This document shows positions 53,228-60,935 of a DNA stretch of 64,000 nucleotides, one piece after another (position 1 is the first letter of the stretch; each line of letters starts with the position of its first letter). This DNA is from an uncultured Roseibium sp. GTDB taxonomy: Bacteria > Pseudomonadota > Alphaproteobacteria > Rhizobiales > Stappiaceae. A program made the translations under genes and the position numbers. Location of the stretch: contig NZ_OY780957.1 of the NCBI RefSeq assembly GCF_963675985.1, positions 248,001 to 312,000 of the forward strand. Direction: 5' to 3'. The notes beneath the pieces are model-generated. The model was not told the DNA's origin. It ran no database searches and worked only from the letters and a program-made list of their open reading frames with translations.

Positions 53228-53281
53228 GGCGACAATCTCCTCTATGTTTCTTGAGAAGATGGTCGCGCGATCCGGAAACTA

Positions 53282-53309
53282 TTTCAAGCTTAAAATTTTA
53301 TGTTTGAAA
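53282..53309. promoter_or_regulatory. Palindromic operator candidate upstream of the aminobenzoate operon
   Basis: A 28-base AT-rich palindrome: TTTCAA-N3-TAAAA directly abutting TTTTA-N3-TTGAAA, centred between 53295 and 53296. It is 55-82 bases upstream of the GTG of the monooxygenase/reductase and is the only strong inverted repeat nearby except TGAAATTTCA at 53362-53371. Its size and composition fit a MarR dimer site overlapping the promoter. Confidence 0.65.
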
Positions 53310-53447
53310 CTTTTCGCACCCACCCGATATCCGCCACCGCCGATTTCAACACTCAAGCCATTGAAATTTCACGCTGGGTCTTTGCACCGCTTCCAACTCC
53401 ATGATCTAGTAGCGTGCATTCCCCGTTACCTCTTGTGGAAGAATAGC

Positions 53448-54434
53448 ATGCGAATTTGTATTTTCGGCGCCGGCGCGATCGGCAGTCATTTTGCCGTCAA
53501 GCTGGCCAGGGCCGGCCATGATGTCTCAGTGATCGCCCGCGGCCCGCAGCTTGAGGCGATTCGCTCAAAAGGACTGACGCTCAAGGCCGGCGACCAGTCC
53601 TGGAGCGTCGAACTGCCGGCCCATTCGGATGCGGTCGAGCTGGGACCGCAGGACCTGGTGATAGTTGCCGCAAAGGCAACCGGACTGGCGGCCATCGTGG
53701 ACCCGTTGAAACCGCTGATCGGCCCGGAAACCGGCGTCGTCTTCCCGCAAAACGGAATGCCCTGGTGGTATCCGATCGGGCTGACCGACAAACCGGAACC
53801 GCCTTCCATGCCGCTCTTCCAGCTTGCCGACCGCTTTTTGTCCTATCTGTCGCCGGAGCAGATCATCGGCGGCAGCGTCTATTCCGCCAACGCCATGATC
53901 GAGCCCGGCGTCGTGCAGAACAACTCTCCCGCTCGCAACCGCATGTCCATCGAAGGTGTCTCTCCGGACTGCCGGTTCGATGTCGCCGGATTGCGCAACC
54001 AACTGGAGGAAGCCGGGATCTCCTCCCCGACCCCGGATGGCGGCATTCGTGCAATCATCTGGTCGAAGCTCCTGCTCAACATGAGTATCTCGGGCCTCGC
54101 GCTTGTGACCCGGAACGAGGCGTCGATTTCGCGGGTAGATCCGGATCTTAACGTCATCCTGCGCCGCATTCTGGCGGAAGGCCTGCTGATTTCCAAAGCC
54201 CACGGCTACCCGCTCGACGACAAGGTCGACGCGGAGGCCACCATTGCCCAGATCCCGGATCACAAGCCCTCCATCCTGCAGGACTACGAACTGGGCCGGC
54301 CGATGGAAATCGACGAAATCATCCGCGCGCCCCAGGCGTTCGCCCGTGCCGCCGGAGTGGAAACGCCGTCTCTCGATGTTCTCAGCGCCATCGCCACGCG
54401 TCAGGCCCGGGATCGCGGGCTTTATTCCGGTTAA
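53448..54434 (+). CDS. 2-dehydropantoate 2-reductase-like NADP oxidoreductase
   Basis: A 328-residue ketopantoate reductase-family protein (ApbA/PanE). The nucleotide-binding motif is MRICIFGAGAIGSHFAVKLARAGHDVSVIARG; VVFPQNGMPWW and the helical C-domain (IWSKLLLNMSISGLALVTRNEASI; KPSILQDYELGRPMEIDEIIRAP) are typical, including the Lys and Asn/Ser/Glu positions of the active site. The start 53448 has GGAAG 7 bases upstream. It is divergent from the aminobenzoate operon. Family members include panE and catabolic 2-keto acid reductases, so a pantothenate role is not certain. Confidence 0.88.
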   Translation: MRICIFGAGAIGSHFAVKLARAGHDVSVIARGPQLEAIRSKGLTLKAGDQSWSVELPAHSDAVELGPQDLVIVAAKATGLAAIVDPLKPLIGPETGVVFPQNGMPWWYPIGLTDKPEPPSMPLFQLADRFLSYLSPEQIIGGSVYSANAMIEPGVVQNNSPARNRMSIEGVSPDCRFDVAGLRNQLEEAGISSPTPDGGIRAIIWSKLLLNMSISGLALVTRNEASISRVDPDLNVILRRILAEGLLISKAHGYPLDDKVDAEATIAQIPDHKPSILQDYELGRPMEIDEIIRAPQAFARAAGVETPSLDVLSAIATRQARDRGLYSG

Positions 54435-54522
54435 GCCCGCCGGGCGGCGCTTCCGGTGCGACTAAGTAATTCGGCTATGTTGTCGCAGAACCTTGATGCT
54501 CTAGGGTTAAGGATGTGAACTG

Positions 54523-54533
54523 TGCATTGCACC
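54523..54533. promoter_or_regulatory. 11-base palindrome upstream of the group 3b hydrogenase operon
   Basis: GTGC-ATT-GCAC lies 39 bases before the first start codon. The same arms with a different centre (GTGC-AAA-GCAC) occur upstream of hupS at 59606-59616. This could be a binding site for a shared regulator; one match by chance in 64 kb is expected, so the evidence is only the pairing. Confidence 0.4.
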
Positions 54534-54571
54534 AAGAACCATTTTCCAATGTCTTAGCGGGATAGCCGGAC

Positions 54572-55699
54572 ATGACAGCGCACACTGGAGGCAGCTTCAT
54601 CCTTGATGATCCGGCACCACTCGTCGATGCGCTGCGCGCGGACGGCTGGCGCGTGATCGGCCCGCGCCTGGGTGACGGCGCCATCATCTACGATGAGATC
54701 GAAACAGTCGACGATCTGCCGCGCGGGTTCGTCGATGAACAGGACGGCGGTCACTACCGGCTGAAGGAAAGCGGAAACGATCGTTGGTTCGACTACGTGG
54801 TCGGGCCGCAGAACTGGAAGAAATGGCTCTTCCCCGCCCGTCAGAAACTCTGGTCCGCATCCAGGACCGACGACGGCTTTGAGATCGAACCGCATCAGGT
54901 CGACTTCCCCAAGACGGCGCTCTTCGGCGCCCGTGCCTGCGAAATCGCGGCAATCGAAATTCAGGATCGCGTCTTCGACAACGGCGACTTTGCCGATGCC
55001 GGATACAAACACCGGCGGGAGAACACGCTGATCGTCGCTGTCCAATGCGCCCGATCGGCGCCGACCTGTTTCTGTTCGTCCATGAACACGGGACCACGTT
55101 CCGAGGCCGGCTTCGATATCGCCCTGACCGAACTTGAAGACGGCGGATTTCTGGTCGAATGCGGCAGCGACCATGGAGCGGGAATTCTGGATCGGATCGA
55201 TGCGACCGCAGCCGATGCGGGGGCGGAAGAGGCGGCAAAGGCGGTCACCGTGCAGGCCGCCCAAATGCAGATGCGCCACATGCCGGAGAACATCGCTGGC
55301 CTGCTGAAGGACAGTCTCGATCACCCCCGCTGGGCGGAGGTGGCCGACCGCTGCCTGTCCTGCGCCAACTGTACCCTCGCCTGCCCGACCTGCTTCTGCT
55401 CCGACGTGGAAGACGTCAACGATCTGTCCGGCGACCACACCGAGCGCTGGCGCGTCTGGGACAGCTGCTTCAGCCTCGACTTCAGCTACATTCACGGCGG
55501 GGCGGTGCGCCGCTCCACCCTGTCGCGCTATCGCCAGTGGATGACCCACAAACTGTCCAGCTGGCACGACCAGTTCGACACATCGGGTTGCGTCGGCTGC
55601 GGCCGCTGCATCACCTGGTGCCCGGTCGGCATCGATATCACCGAAGAGGCTGCCGCCTTCGCGGCAGAACCCGCTGACGCAGGAGGGGTGGAAACATGA
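54572..55699 (+). CDS. Group 3b [NiFe] hydrogenase beta subunit, 4Fe-4S dicluster protein
   Basis: A 375-residue iron-sulfur protein like HydB/HyhB of NAD(P)-linked (sulf)hydrogenases. Two 4Fe-4S motifs are visible, CLSCANCTLACPTC around residues 261-274 and CVGCGRCITWCPVG around 340-353; further cysteines (ARACEIAAIEIQD; APTCFCSS) lie in the N-terminal part. It relays electrons between the flavoprotein and the hydrogenase small subunit. It is the first of six tightly packed genes; its stop overlaps the next start by 4 bases. Confidence 0.88.
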   Translation: MTAHTGGSFILDDPAPLVDALRADGWRVIGPRLGDGAIIYDEIETVDDLPRGFVDEQDGGHYRLKESGNDRWFDYVVGPQNWKKWLFPARQKLWSASRTDDGFEIEPHQVDFPKTALFGARACEIAAIEIQDRVFDNGDFADAGYKHRRENTLIVAVQCARSAPTCFCSSMNTGPRSEAGFDIALTELEDGGFLVECGSDHGAGILDRIDATAADAGAEEAAKAVTVQAAQMQMRHMPENIAGLLKDSLDHPRWAEVADRCLSCANCTLACPTCFCSDVEDVNDLSGDHTERWRVWDSCFSLDFSYIHGGAVRRSTLSRYRQWMTHKLSSWHDQFDTSGCVGCGRCITWCPVGIDITEEAAAFAAEPADAGGVET

Positions 55700-56166
55700 A
55701 AATTCATGGCTTTGAGGAAATCCTGGCACAGCACCCGGTCTTCAGGGATTGCGGCCAGGACACGATCGACCTGCTGTCCGGCTGCGCCCGCAACGAGCAC
55801 TTCCGCGCCGGCGAAACGATCTTCTCGGAAGGAGACGATGCGGAAAAGGTCTTCCTCCTCCGCGAAGGCGATGTCGCCATCGAGATCTCGGCACCGCAGC
55901 ACGAGCCGCTGATCGTCGAGACCCTGAATGCCGGCGACGTGCTCGGCTGGTCCTGGCTGATGCCCCCGTTCAAACACATGTCCGATGCCCGCGCCTTGAA
56001 CAGCGTGCGTGCCGTCAGCCTCGACGCCACCTGCCTGCGCACCAAATGCGGACAGAACCCCGAGCTCGGCTATCAGATGTACCAGCATTTCGTGCCGCAC
56101 CTGGCCGCGCGCTTCCGCGCGCTCCGGATGCAGCTGCTCGATGTCTACGGAACGCGGAAGGGCTGA
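55696..56166 (+). CDS. Cyclic nucleotide-binding domain protein in the hydrogenase operon
   Basis: A 156-residue protein consisting of one CAP-like effector domain (about residues 8-125): FRAGETIFSEGDDAEKVFLLREGDVAIEI, LNAGDVLGWSWLMPPFKHMSDARALNSVRAVSLDA, and a C-terminal helix (LGYQMYQHFVPHLAARFRALRMQLLDVY). There is no helix-turn-helix, so it should not bind DNA. It overlaps the beta-subunit stop by 4 bases and is 3 bases before the flavoprotein gene. It may bind cAMP or another ligand and control hydrogenase activity or assembly by contact; this is inference. The canonical PRTA/S-like Arg-Thr/Ser cAMP loop is not clear: PFKHMSDARAL has an Arg but no adjacent Thr/Ser. Confidence 0.85.
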   Translation: MKIHGFEEILAQHPVFRDCGQDTIDLLSGCARNEHFRAGETIFSEGDDAEKVFLLREGDVAIEISAPQHEPLIVETLNAGDVLGWSWLMPPFKHMSDARALNSVRAVSLDATCLRTKCGQNPELGYQMYQHFVPHLAARFRALRMQLLDVYGTRKG

Positions 56167-56169
56167 CCG

Positions 56170-57015
56170 GTGGAGGCTTTGCTCGCCCATGACCCGATGC
56201 TGCCGCGCCGCTACCGCGTCAAGCGCGTGTGGAAGGAGCTTGACGACGTCGCCACGATGGAACTGGAGCCCCTCGACGGCGACCCGGTTCCGTTTCAGCC
56301 CGGCCAGTTCAACATGCTCTATGTGTTCGGCGTCGGTGAGGTGGCGATCTCCATTTCCGGCGATCCCGCCGACGGCACAAATCTGGTGCACACCATCCGC
56401 GATGTCGGTGCCGTCTCAAAGGCTTTGGCGAATGTTTCAGACGGCGATGTCATCGGTGTGCGCGGACCGTTCGGCACAGCCTGGCCGGTGGCACAGGAAA
56501 CCGGCCGCAACATTGTCTTCGTCGCCGGCGGCCTCGGCCTCGCGCCGCTACGCCCTGCGATCTATCACGTGCTGCACAACCGAGCGCACTATTCCGGCAT
56601 GACGCTGATTTACGGCGCACGCTCCCCGGAAGATCTGCTCTATGCGGACGAAATCAAATCCTGGAAATCGCGCTTCGACACGGAAGTCGAAGTCACCGTC
56701 GATCATGCCGCTCCGGGCTGGACCGGTCAGGTCGGCGTGGTCACCATCGGCCTCGACCGGGCGCTTGCCGGCATCGACAAGGCGGATGTCTCCGCATTCC
56801 TGTGCGGACCGGAAATCATGATGCGGTTTTCGGTTATGAGCCTGACCGCGGCCGGTGTCCTGGAAGAGCGCATCTGGGTTTCCATGGAGCGCAATATGAA
56901 ATGCGCCGTCGGTTTTTGCGGCCACTGCCAGTTCGGGCCCGATTTCATCTGCCGCGACGGACCGGTGTTCCGCCACGACCAGATATCGCGGCTGATCGCG
57001 AAGAAGGAGGTGTGA
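56170..57015 (+). CDS. Group 3b hydrogenase gamma subunit, FAD/NAD(P)-binding
   Basis: A 281-residue ferredoxin-reductase-like flavoprotein (HydG/HyhG class). FAD domain: VPFQPGQFNMLYVFGVGEVAISISG; NAD(P) domain: NIVFVAGGLGLAPLRPAIYHVL and LCGPEIMMRFSVM. A [2Fe-2S] motif of the dihydroorotate dehydrogenase electron-transfer type is at the C-terminus: Cys245, Cys250, Cys253 and Cys261 (CAVGFCGHCQFGPDFIC). It starts with GTG 3 bases after the CNB gene. It should exchange electrons with NADP(H) or NAD(H). Confidence 0.9.
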   Translation: MEALLAHDPMLPRRYRVKRVWKELDDVATMELEPLDGDPVPFQPGQFNMLYVFGVGEVAISISGDPADGTNLVHTIRDVGAVSKALANVSDGDVIGVRGPFGTAWPVAQETGRNIVFVAGGLGLAPLRPAIYHVLHNRAHYSGMTLIYGARSPEDLLYADEIKSWKSRFDTEVEVTVDHAAPGWTGQVGVVTIGLDRALAGIDKADVSAFLCGPEIMMRFSVMSLTAAGVLEERIWVSMERNMKCAVGFCGHCQFGPDFICRDGPVFRHDQISRLIAKKEV

Positions 57016-57017
57016 CG

Positions 57018-57785
57018 ATGGCCAAGCCGAAACTCGCCGTCTGGAAATTCGCCTCTTGCGACGGCTGCCAGCTCACCCTGCTCGATTGCGAGGACGAGCT
57101 TCTGGAAATCGCAGGGGCGCTCGAAATCGCCCAGTTCCTGGAAGCGACCAGCGCCATCGATGACGGGCCTTACGACATCTCCCTGGTGGAAGGCTCGATC
57201 ACCACCGCCCATGACGCCGAGCGCATCCGTGAAATCCGCGAGAAATCGGACGTGCTGATCACCATCGGTGCCTGCGCCACGGCAGGCGGCATCCAGTCGC
57301 TGCGCAACTTCGCCGATGTGGAAGCCTTCACCAACGCGGTCTATGCCCACCCCGAATTCATTTCGACGCTTGAAACCTCGACGGCCATTTCCGACCATGT
57401 CACGGTCGACTTCGAACTGCGCGGTTGTCCGGTCTCCAAGCACCAGCTCCTGGAACTGATCACGGCGACACTCGCCGGCCGCGTGCCCCGGGTGCCGAAG
57501 GTTTCCCAATGCACCGAATGCAAGCTCAATGGCACCATCTGCGTCATGGTCGCCAAGGGCACGCCCTGTCTCGGCCCGGTGACCCAGGCCGGATGCGGCA
57601 ATCTCTGCCCGTCCCATGGACGCGGTTGCTACGGCTGTTTCGGTCCGAAGGAAAATCCGAACCCGCAGGCGCTGTCCGCACAGCTTGCCGATCTGGGCAT
57701 GGAGCCACGCGAACTGCGCGACGTTTATCGGTCCTTCAACGCCGGAGCGCCGGCCTTTGCCGAGGAGAGCAGGTCGCATGAGTGA
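57018..57785 (+). CDS. Group 3b hydrogenase small (delta) subunit
   Basis: A 255-residue hydrogenase small subunit. Proximal-cluster cysteines are in FASCDGCQLTLLDCEDELL and later ITIGACATAGGIQSL, FELRGCPVSKHQL; additional cluster cysteines are in SQCTECKLNGTICVM and AGCGNLCPSHGRGCYGCFG. Unlike HupS it has no Tat signal and only standard proximal cysteines, so it is cytoplasmic. GGAGG stands 8 bases before ATG 57018. Its end overlaps the large-subunit start by 8 bases. Confidence 0.92.
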   Translation: MAKPKLAVWKFASCDGCQLTLLDCEDELLEIAGALEIAQFLEATSAIDDGPYDISLVEGSITTAHDAERIREIREKSDVLITIGACATAGGIQSLRNFADVEAFTNAVYAHPEFISTLETSTAISDHVTVDFELRGCPVSKHQLLELITATLAGRVPRVPKVSQCTECKLNGTICVMVAKGTPCLGPVTQAGCGNLCPSHGRGCYGCFGPKENPNPQALSAQLADLGMEPRELRDVYRSFNAGAPAFAEESRSHE

Positions 57786-59067
57786 ACGCATTCTCCAGGT
57801 CGACGCACTGGCCCGCGTGGAAGGCGAAGGCGCGCTCTATGTGCGCCTCAAGGGCGACGAGATCGAGAAGGTCGAATTCCGCATCTTCGAGCCGCCGCGG
57901 TTTTTCGAAGCCTTCCTGCAAGGCCGCGACGCTCATGAAACGCCGGATATCACCTCGCGCATCTGCGGCATCTGCCCGATCGCCTATATCATGGGTGCGA
58001 GCCAGGCGGTGGAGCAGGCCGCCGGCGTTTCGGTGACGCCGGACATCCACGCCCTGCGCCGGCTGATCTATTGCGGCGAATGGATCCAGAGCCATGTGCT
58101 CCATGCCGCCATGTTGCATGCGCCCGATTTCCTCGGACTGCACGACGCGATCAAGATCGCCGAGGTCAATCCGGACCTGGTCAGGACCGCGCTCCGGCTG
58201 AAGAAGATCGGCAACAGCCTGATGGAGGTGGTCGGCGGCCGCTCGGTCCATCCGGTGAACACCCGAGTCGGCGGCTTCTACTCCGCGCCTGACAAGGCGA
58301 AGGTCAAGGCGCTTCTGCCCGAGCTGGAATGGGGCATTGCCGCAGCCCGCGAGGTCGCCCTTGCGTTCTCGAAATTCGATTTTCCCGACGACGAATACGA
58401 CTACCATTTCGTCTCGCTGAAAGATCCCGAAACGTATGCGATCTGCGAAGGTCGGCTCGCTTCCAACCGCGGCCTCGATATCGCCGTGTCGGAATTCAAC
58501 GACCACTTTTTCGAAGAGCACGTAGCCCGCTCCAACGCCTTGCACGGACGCATGCGCGACGGCTCCGCCTATCTGGTCGGCCCTCTGGCCCGCTATGCCA
58601 ACAACTTCGCGCAGCTGACCGACGGCGCCAAGGAAACGGCAGCCCTGTGCGGCCTTGGCGAGGTGGTGCGCAATCCCTTCAAGTCGATCCTGGTGCGCAT
58701 GGTCGAAACCCAATACGCCCTGGAGGAAGCCGCCCGGATCGTGCGGGCGTACGCGGAGCCGCGTCCGTCCTTCATACCCGTCCCACAGAAAGCCGGCGAA
58801 GGCCACGGCTGTACCGAAGCGCCACGCGGCATCTGCTATCACACCTACAAGGTGGATGATGATGGCCGCGTCACCCACGCCCAGATCGTACCGCCGACCT
58901 CGCAGAACCAGCCGCAGATCGAAGCGGACCTGACCCGCGTCGTCGCCGCCAACATGGGCATGGCCGACGCGGACCTGAAATGGCGCTGCGAGCAGACCAT
59001 CCGCAACTACGACCCCTGCATCTCCTGCGCGACCCATTTCCTCAAGCTGACGGTGGAGCGTGTCTGA
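57778..59067 (+). CDS. Group 3b hydrogenase large (alpha) subunit
   Basis: A 429-residue [NiFe] large subunit. Nickel ligands: Cys63 and Cys66 in the L1 motif RICGICPIAY, and Cys414/Cys417 in DPCISCATH (412-420). L1 ends in Tyr70 where most hydrogenases have His. After His420 a nine-residue tail (FLKLTVERV) would be removed by the maturation protease encoded next. It catalyses reversible H2 oxidation with the other Hyd subunits. Start 57778 overlaps the small-subunit gene by 8 bases; a longer upstream frame is rejected. Confidence 0.92.
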   Translation: MSERILQVDALARVEGEGALYVRLKGDEIEKVEFRIFEPPRFFEAFLQGRDAHETPDITSRICGICPIAYIMGASQAVEQAAGVSVTPDIHALRRLIYCGEWIQSHVLHAAMLHAPDFLGLHDAIKIAEVNPDLVRTALRLKKIGNSLMEVVGGRSVHPVNTRVGGFYSAPDKAKVKALLPELEWGIAAAREVALAFSKFDFPDDEYDYHFVSLKDPETYAICEGRLASNRGLDIAVSEFNDHFFEEHVARSNALHGRMRDGSAYLVGPLARYANNFAQLTDGAKETAALCGLGEVVRNPFKSILVRMVETQYALEEAARIVRAYAEPRPSFIPVPQKAGEGHGCTEAPRGICYHTYKVDDDGRVTHAQIVPPTSQNQPQIEADLTRVVAANMGMADADLKWRCEQTIRNYDPCISCATHFLKLTVERV

Positions 59068-59512
59068 GGAAAGACCGCTGATCGTCGGCGTCGGCAATGC
59101 CTTGCGCGGCGATGACGGCGTCGGCCCGTTCGTCGCCGAGGCACTCTCCGCAAGGGGCCTTGCCACGCATGTCCACGCCGGCGACGGCACGGGACTGATC
59201 GACCTGTTCGAAACCCATGACCAGATTGTCCTGATCGATGCGACGCGAAGCGGTACCGACCCAGGAACGCTGATCGTTCTCGATGCTGTCGCAAACAAGC
59301 TACCGGCCGATCTGTTTCACTATTCCACCCACCGCTTCGGCCTGGCGGAAGCCGTGGAAACCGCCCGCGCCCTTGGGACCTTGCCCGAACACCTCCAGGT
59401 CTACGGCATCGAAGGCGCCGACTTCAGCGCGGGCGACCACCTGTCTCCGGCCGTACGGGAAACGGCGGAAAAGCTCATCGACCGGATCGCCGAAACGGTC
59501 TTGGGCAGCTAA
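59060..59512 (+). CDS. Hydrogenase maturation protease
   Basis: A 150-residue HycI/HupD-fold endopeptidase. The motif LIVGVGNALRGDDGVGPFVAEAL carries the nickel-sensing Asp; a second acidic position is in IVLIDATRSG, and a His is in FHYSTHRFGLAEAV. The start is GTG 59060, overlapping the large-subunit end by 8 bases, so it is the dedicated protease for the group 3b large subunit and cuts after His420. Full length. Confidence 0.9.
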   Translation: MSEERPLIVGVGNALRGDDGVGPFVAEALSARGLATHVHAGDGTGLIDLFETHDQIVLIDATRSGTDPGTLIVLDAVANKLPADLFHYSTHRFGLAEAVETARALGTLPEHLQVYGIEGADFSAGDHLSPAVRETAEKLIDRIAETVLGS

Positions 59513-59604
59513 CGCACATTGCGCTCCCCTCGTCATGCCATGGGATGACGATGTGGGAAATAGGCAATCCTATGCCGATGATTGTGGGTGAAGGCATGCC
59601 GGTT

Positions 59605-59636
59605 TGTGCAAAGCACACTGGAAACACGCTTTCCAG
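59605..59636. promoter_or_regulatory. Upstream activator palindromes for hupS
   Basis: TGTGC-AAA-GCACA (59605-59617) is followed immediately by CTGGAAA-cacgc-TTTCCAG (59618-59636), both perfect. A further CTGGAAA is at 59642-59648. They are about 100-130 bases upstream of the sigma-54 promoter, the normal place for enhancer sites of an NtrC-type activator such as HupR/HoxA. They do not obviously match the TTG-N5-CAA rule reported for HupR, so the activator is unassigned. Confidence 0.6.
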
Positions 59637-59732
59637 TTCGGCTGGAAAGCTGCCAACCGGCTTCCGCCTACCATCGGCCTTTATCCGGCCCGAAAACTCA
59701 TAACCCATTGAAATATATACGCCGGATCGATC

Positions 59733-59748
59733 TGGCACAGCGGTTGCT
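59733..59748 (+). promoter_or_regulatory. Sigma-54 promoter of the hup operon
   Basis: TGGCACAGCGGTTGCT matches the -24/-12 consensus TGGCACR-N4-TTGCW at every fixed position. Transcription would begin about 12 bases downstream, leaving a leader of roughly 95 bases before hupS. Sigma-54 control of uptake hydrogenase genes by HupR/HoxA is established in related bacteria. Confidence 0.88.
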
Positions 59749-59855
59749 TTGTTCTTCCCCGACGCATGCGAACCCGGTTCGCGATTTTTAGCGGCCAAAA
59801 GAGGCGAGCGCCCGAAAGGCCAGTGCCGGAAGAGGCAAGTGGAGGAGATGCCCGA

Positions 59856-60935
59856 ATGACAGAAACCTTTTACGACGTGATGCGTCGGCAGGGGATCACC
59901 CGCCGAAGTTTCCTGAAATTCTGTTCGCTGACGGCGGCGGCTCTCGGGCTCGGCCCGAGCTTCGCGCCGAAAATCGCCGAAGCGATGGAAACCAAGCCGC
60001 GCATTCCGGTGCTGTGGCTGCACGGGCTGGAATGCACCTGCTGTTCGGAGAGCTTCATCCGCTCCGCTCATCCGCTTGCCAAGGACGTCATCCTGTCGAT
60101 GATTTCGCTCGACTATGACGACACGATCATGGCCGCCGCCGGTCATCAGGCGGAAGCGATCATCGACGAAACAATCGAGAAATACGACGGCAACTACATT
60201 CTCGCCTGCGAGGGCAACCCGCCGCTCAACCAGGACGGCATGAGCTGCATCATCGCCGGCAAGCCCTATCTGGAACAGCTGAAGAAGGCCGCCGACCACT
60301 GCAAGGCGATCATCTCCTGGGGCTCCTGCGCCTCCTGGGGCTGCGTCCAGGCGGCCCGGCCGAACCCGACCCAGGCGACACCGATCCACAAGGTGCCCGG
60401 CCTTGCGCCGAAGCCGATCATCAAGGTGCCCGGCTGCCCGCCGATCGCCGAGGTGATGACCGCGGTGATCACCTATATCCTGACCTTCGAACGGTTCCCG
60501 GAACTCGACCGGCAGGGCCGGCCGAAAATGTTCTACTCCCAGCGTATTCACGACAAGTGCTACCGCCGGCCCCATTTCGACGCCGGCCAGTTCGTGGAAG
60601 CCTTCGACGACGAGGGCGCGCGCAAGGGCTACTGCCTCTACAAGGTCGGCTGCAAGGGACCGACCACCTACAACGCCTGCTCCACCGTGCGCTGGAACGG
60701 CGGCCTGTCCTTCCCGATCCAGTCCGGCCATCCCTGCTTCGGCTGTTCGGAAGACGGCTTCTGGGACAAGGGCTCCTTCTATGACCGCCTGACCGACATC
60801 CACGGCTTCGGCATCGAGGCCAATGCCGACAAGATCGGCGGCACCGCCGCCGTCGTCGTCGGTGCGGCCGCCGCTGCACATGCCGGTATCAGCGCCATCA
60901 AGCGCGCGCGTCACAAGGGGGGAGACGAGAAATGA
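59856..60935 (+). CDS. hupS: Uptake [NiFe] hydrogenase small subunit, oxygen-tolerant type
   Basis: A 359-residue HupS/HyaA. The Tat signal RRSFLK (16-21) directs folded export. The proximal cluster is surrounded by six cysteines: Cys60, Cys62, Cys63 (LECTCCSES), Cys158 and Cys163 (GSCASWGCVQ) and Cys194 (VPGCPP). Cys62 and Cys163 are the two extra cysteines that define the [4Fe-3S] cluster of oxygen-tolerant membrane hydrogenases. Medial and distal cluster residues follow (RIHDKCYRRPHFD; YNACSTVRWN; HPCFGCSEDGFW). The C-terminal hydrophobic helix (GGTAAVVVGAAAAAHAGISAI) anchors it at the periplasmic face. GGAGGAG lies before ATG 59856. Confidence 0.95.
   Translation: MTETFYDVMRRQGITRRSFLKFCSLTAAALGLGPSFAPKIAEAMETKPRIPVLWLHGLECTCCSESFIRSAHPLAKDVILSMISLDYDDTIMAAAGHQAEAIIDETIEKYDGNYILACEGNPPLNQDGMSCIIAGKPYLEQLKKAADHCKAIISWGSCASWGCVQAARPNPTQATPIHKVPGLAPKPIIKVPGCPPIAEVMTAVITYILTFERFPELDRQGRPKMFYSQRIHDKCYRRPHFDAGQFVEAFDDEGARKGYCLYKVGCKGPTTYNACSTVRWNGGLSFPIQSGHPCFGCSEDGFWDKGSFYDRLTDIHGFGIEANADKIGGTAAVVVGAAAAAHAGISAIKRARHKGGDEK

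Larger units (their letters stand above)
59513..59855. promoter_or_regulatory. Regulatory region of the hup operon
   Basis: A 343-base non-coding stretch. It has two abutting palindromes at 59605-59636, a sigma-54 promoter at 59733-59748 and a ribosome site (GGAGGAG near 59840). No small gene with a ribosome site is seen in it. The stretch between palindromes and promoter includes an AT-rich segment (AAATATATA at 59711-59719) that could bend or bind IHF. Confidence 0.7.

Noticed and set aside
50921..53254. Plus-strand open frame of 777 codons opposite the monooxygenase/reductase
   Set aside because: Low-complexity translation without family features; the opposite strand encodes an intact two-domain enzyme.
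54493..54512. FNR/FixK-type box (TTGAT half-site) upstream of the group 3b operon
   Set aside because: Only one half-site (TTGAT) is present; the second half does not match ATCAA.
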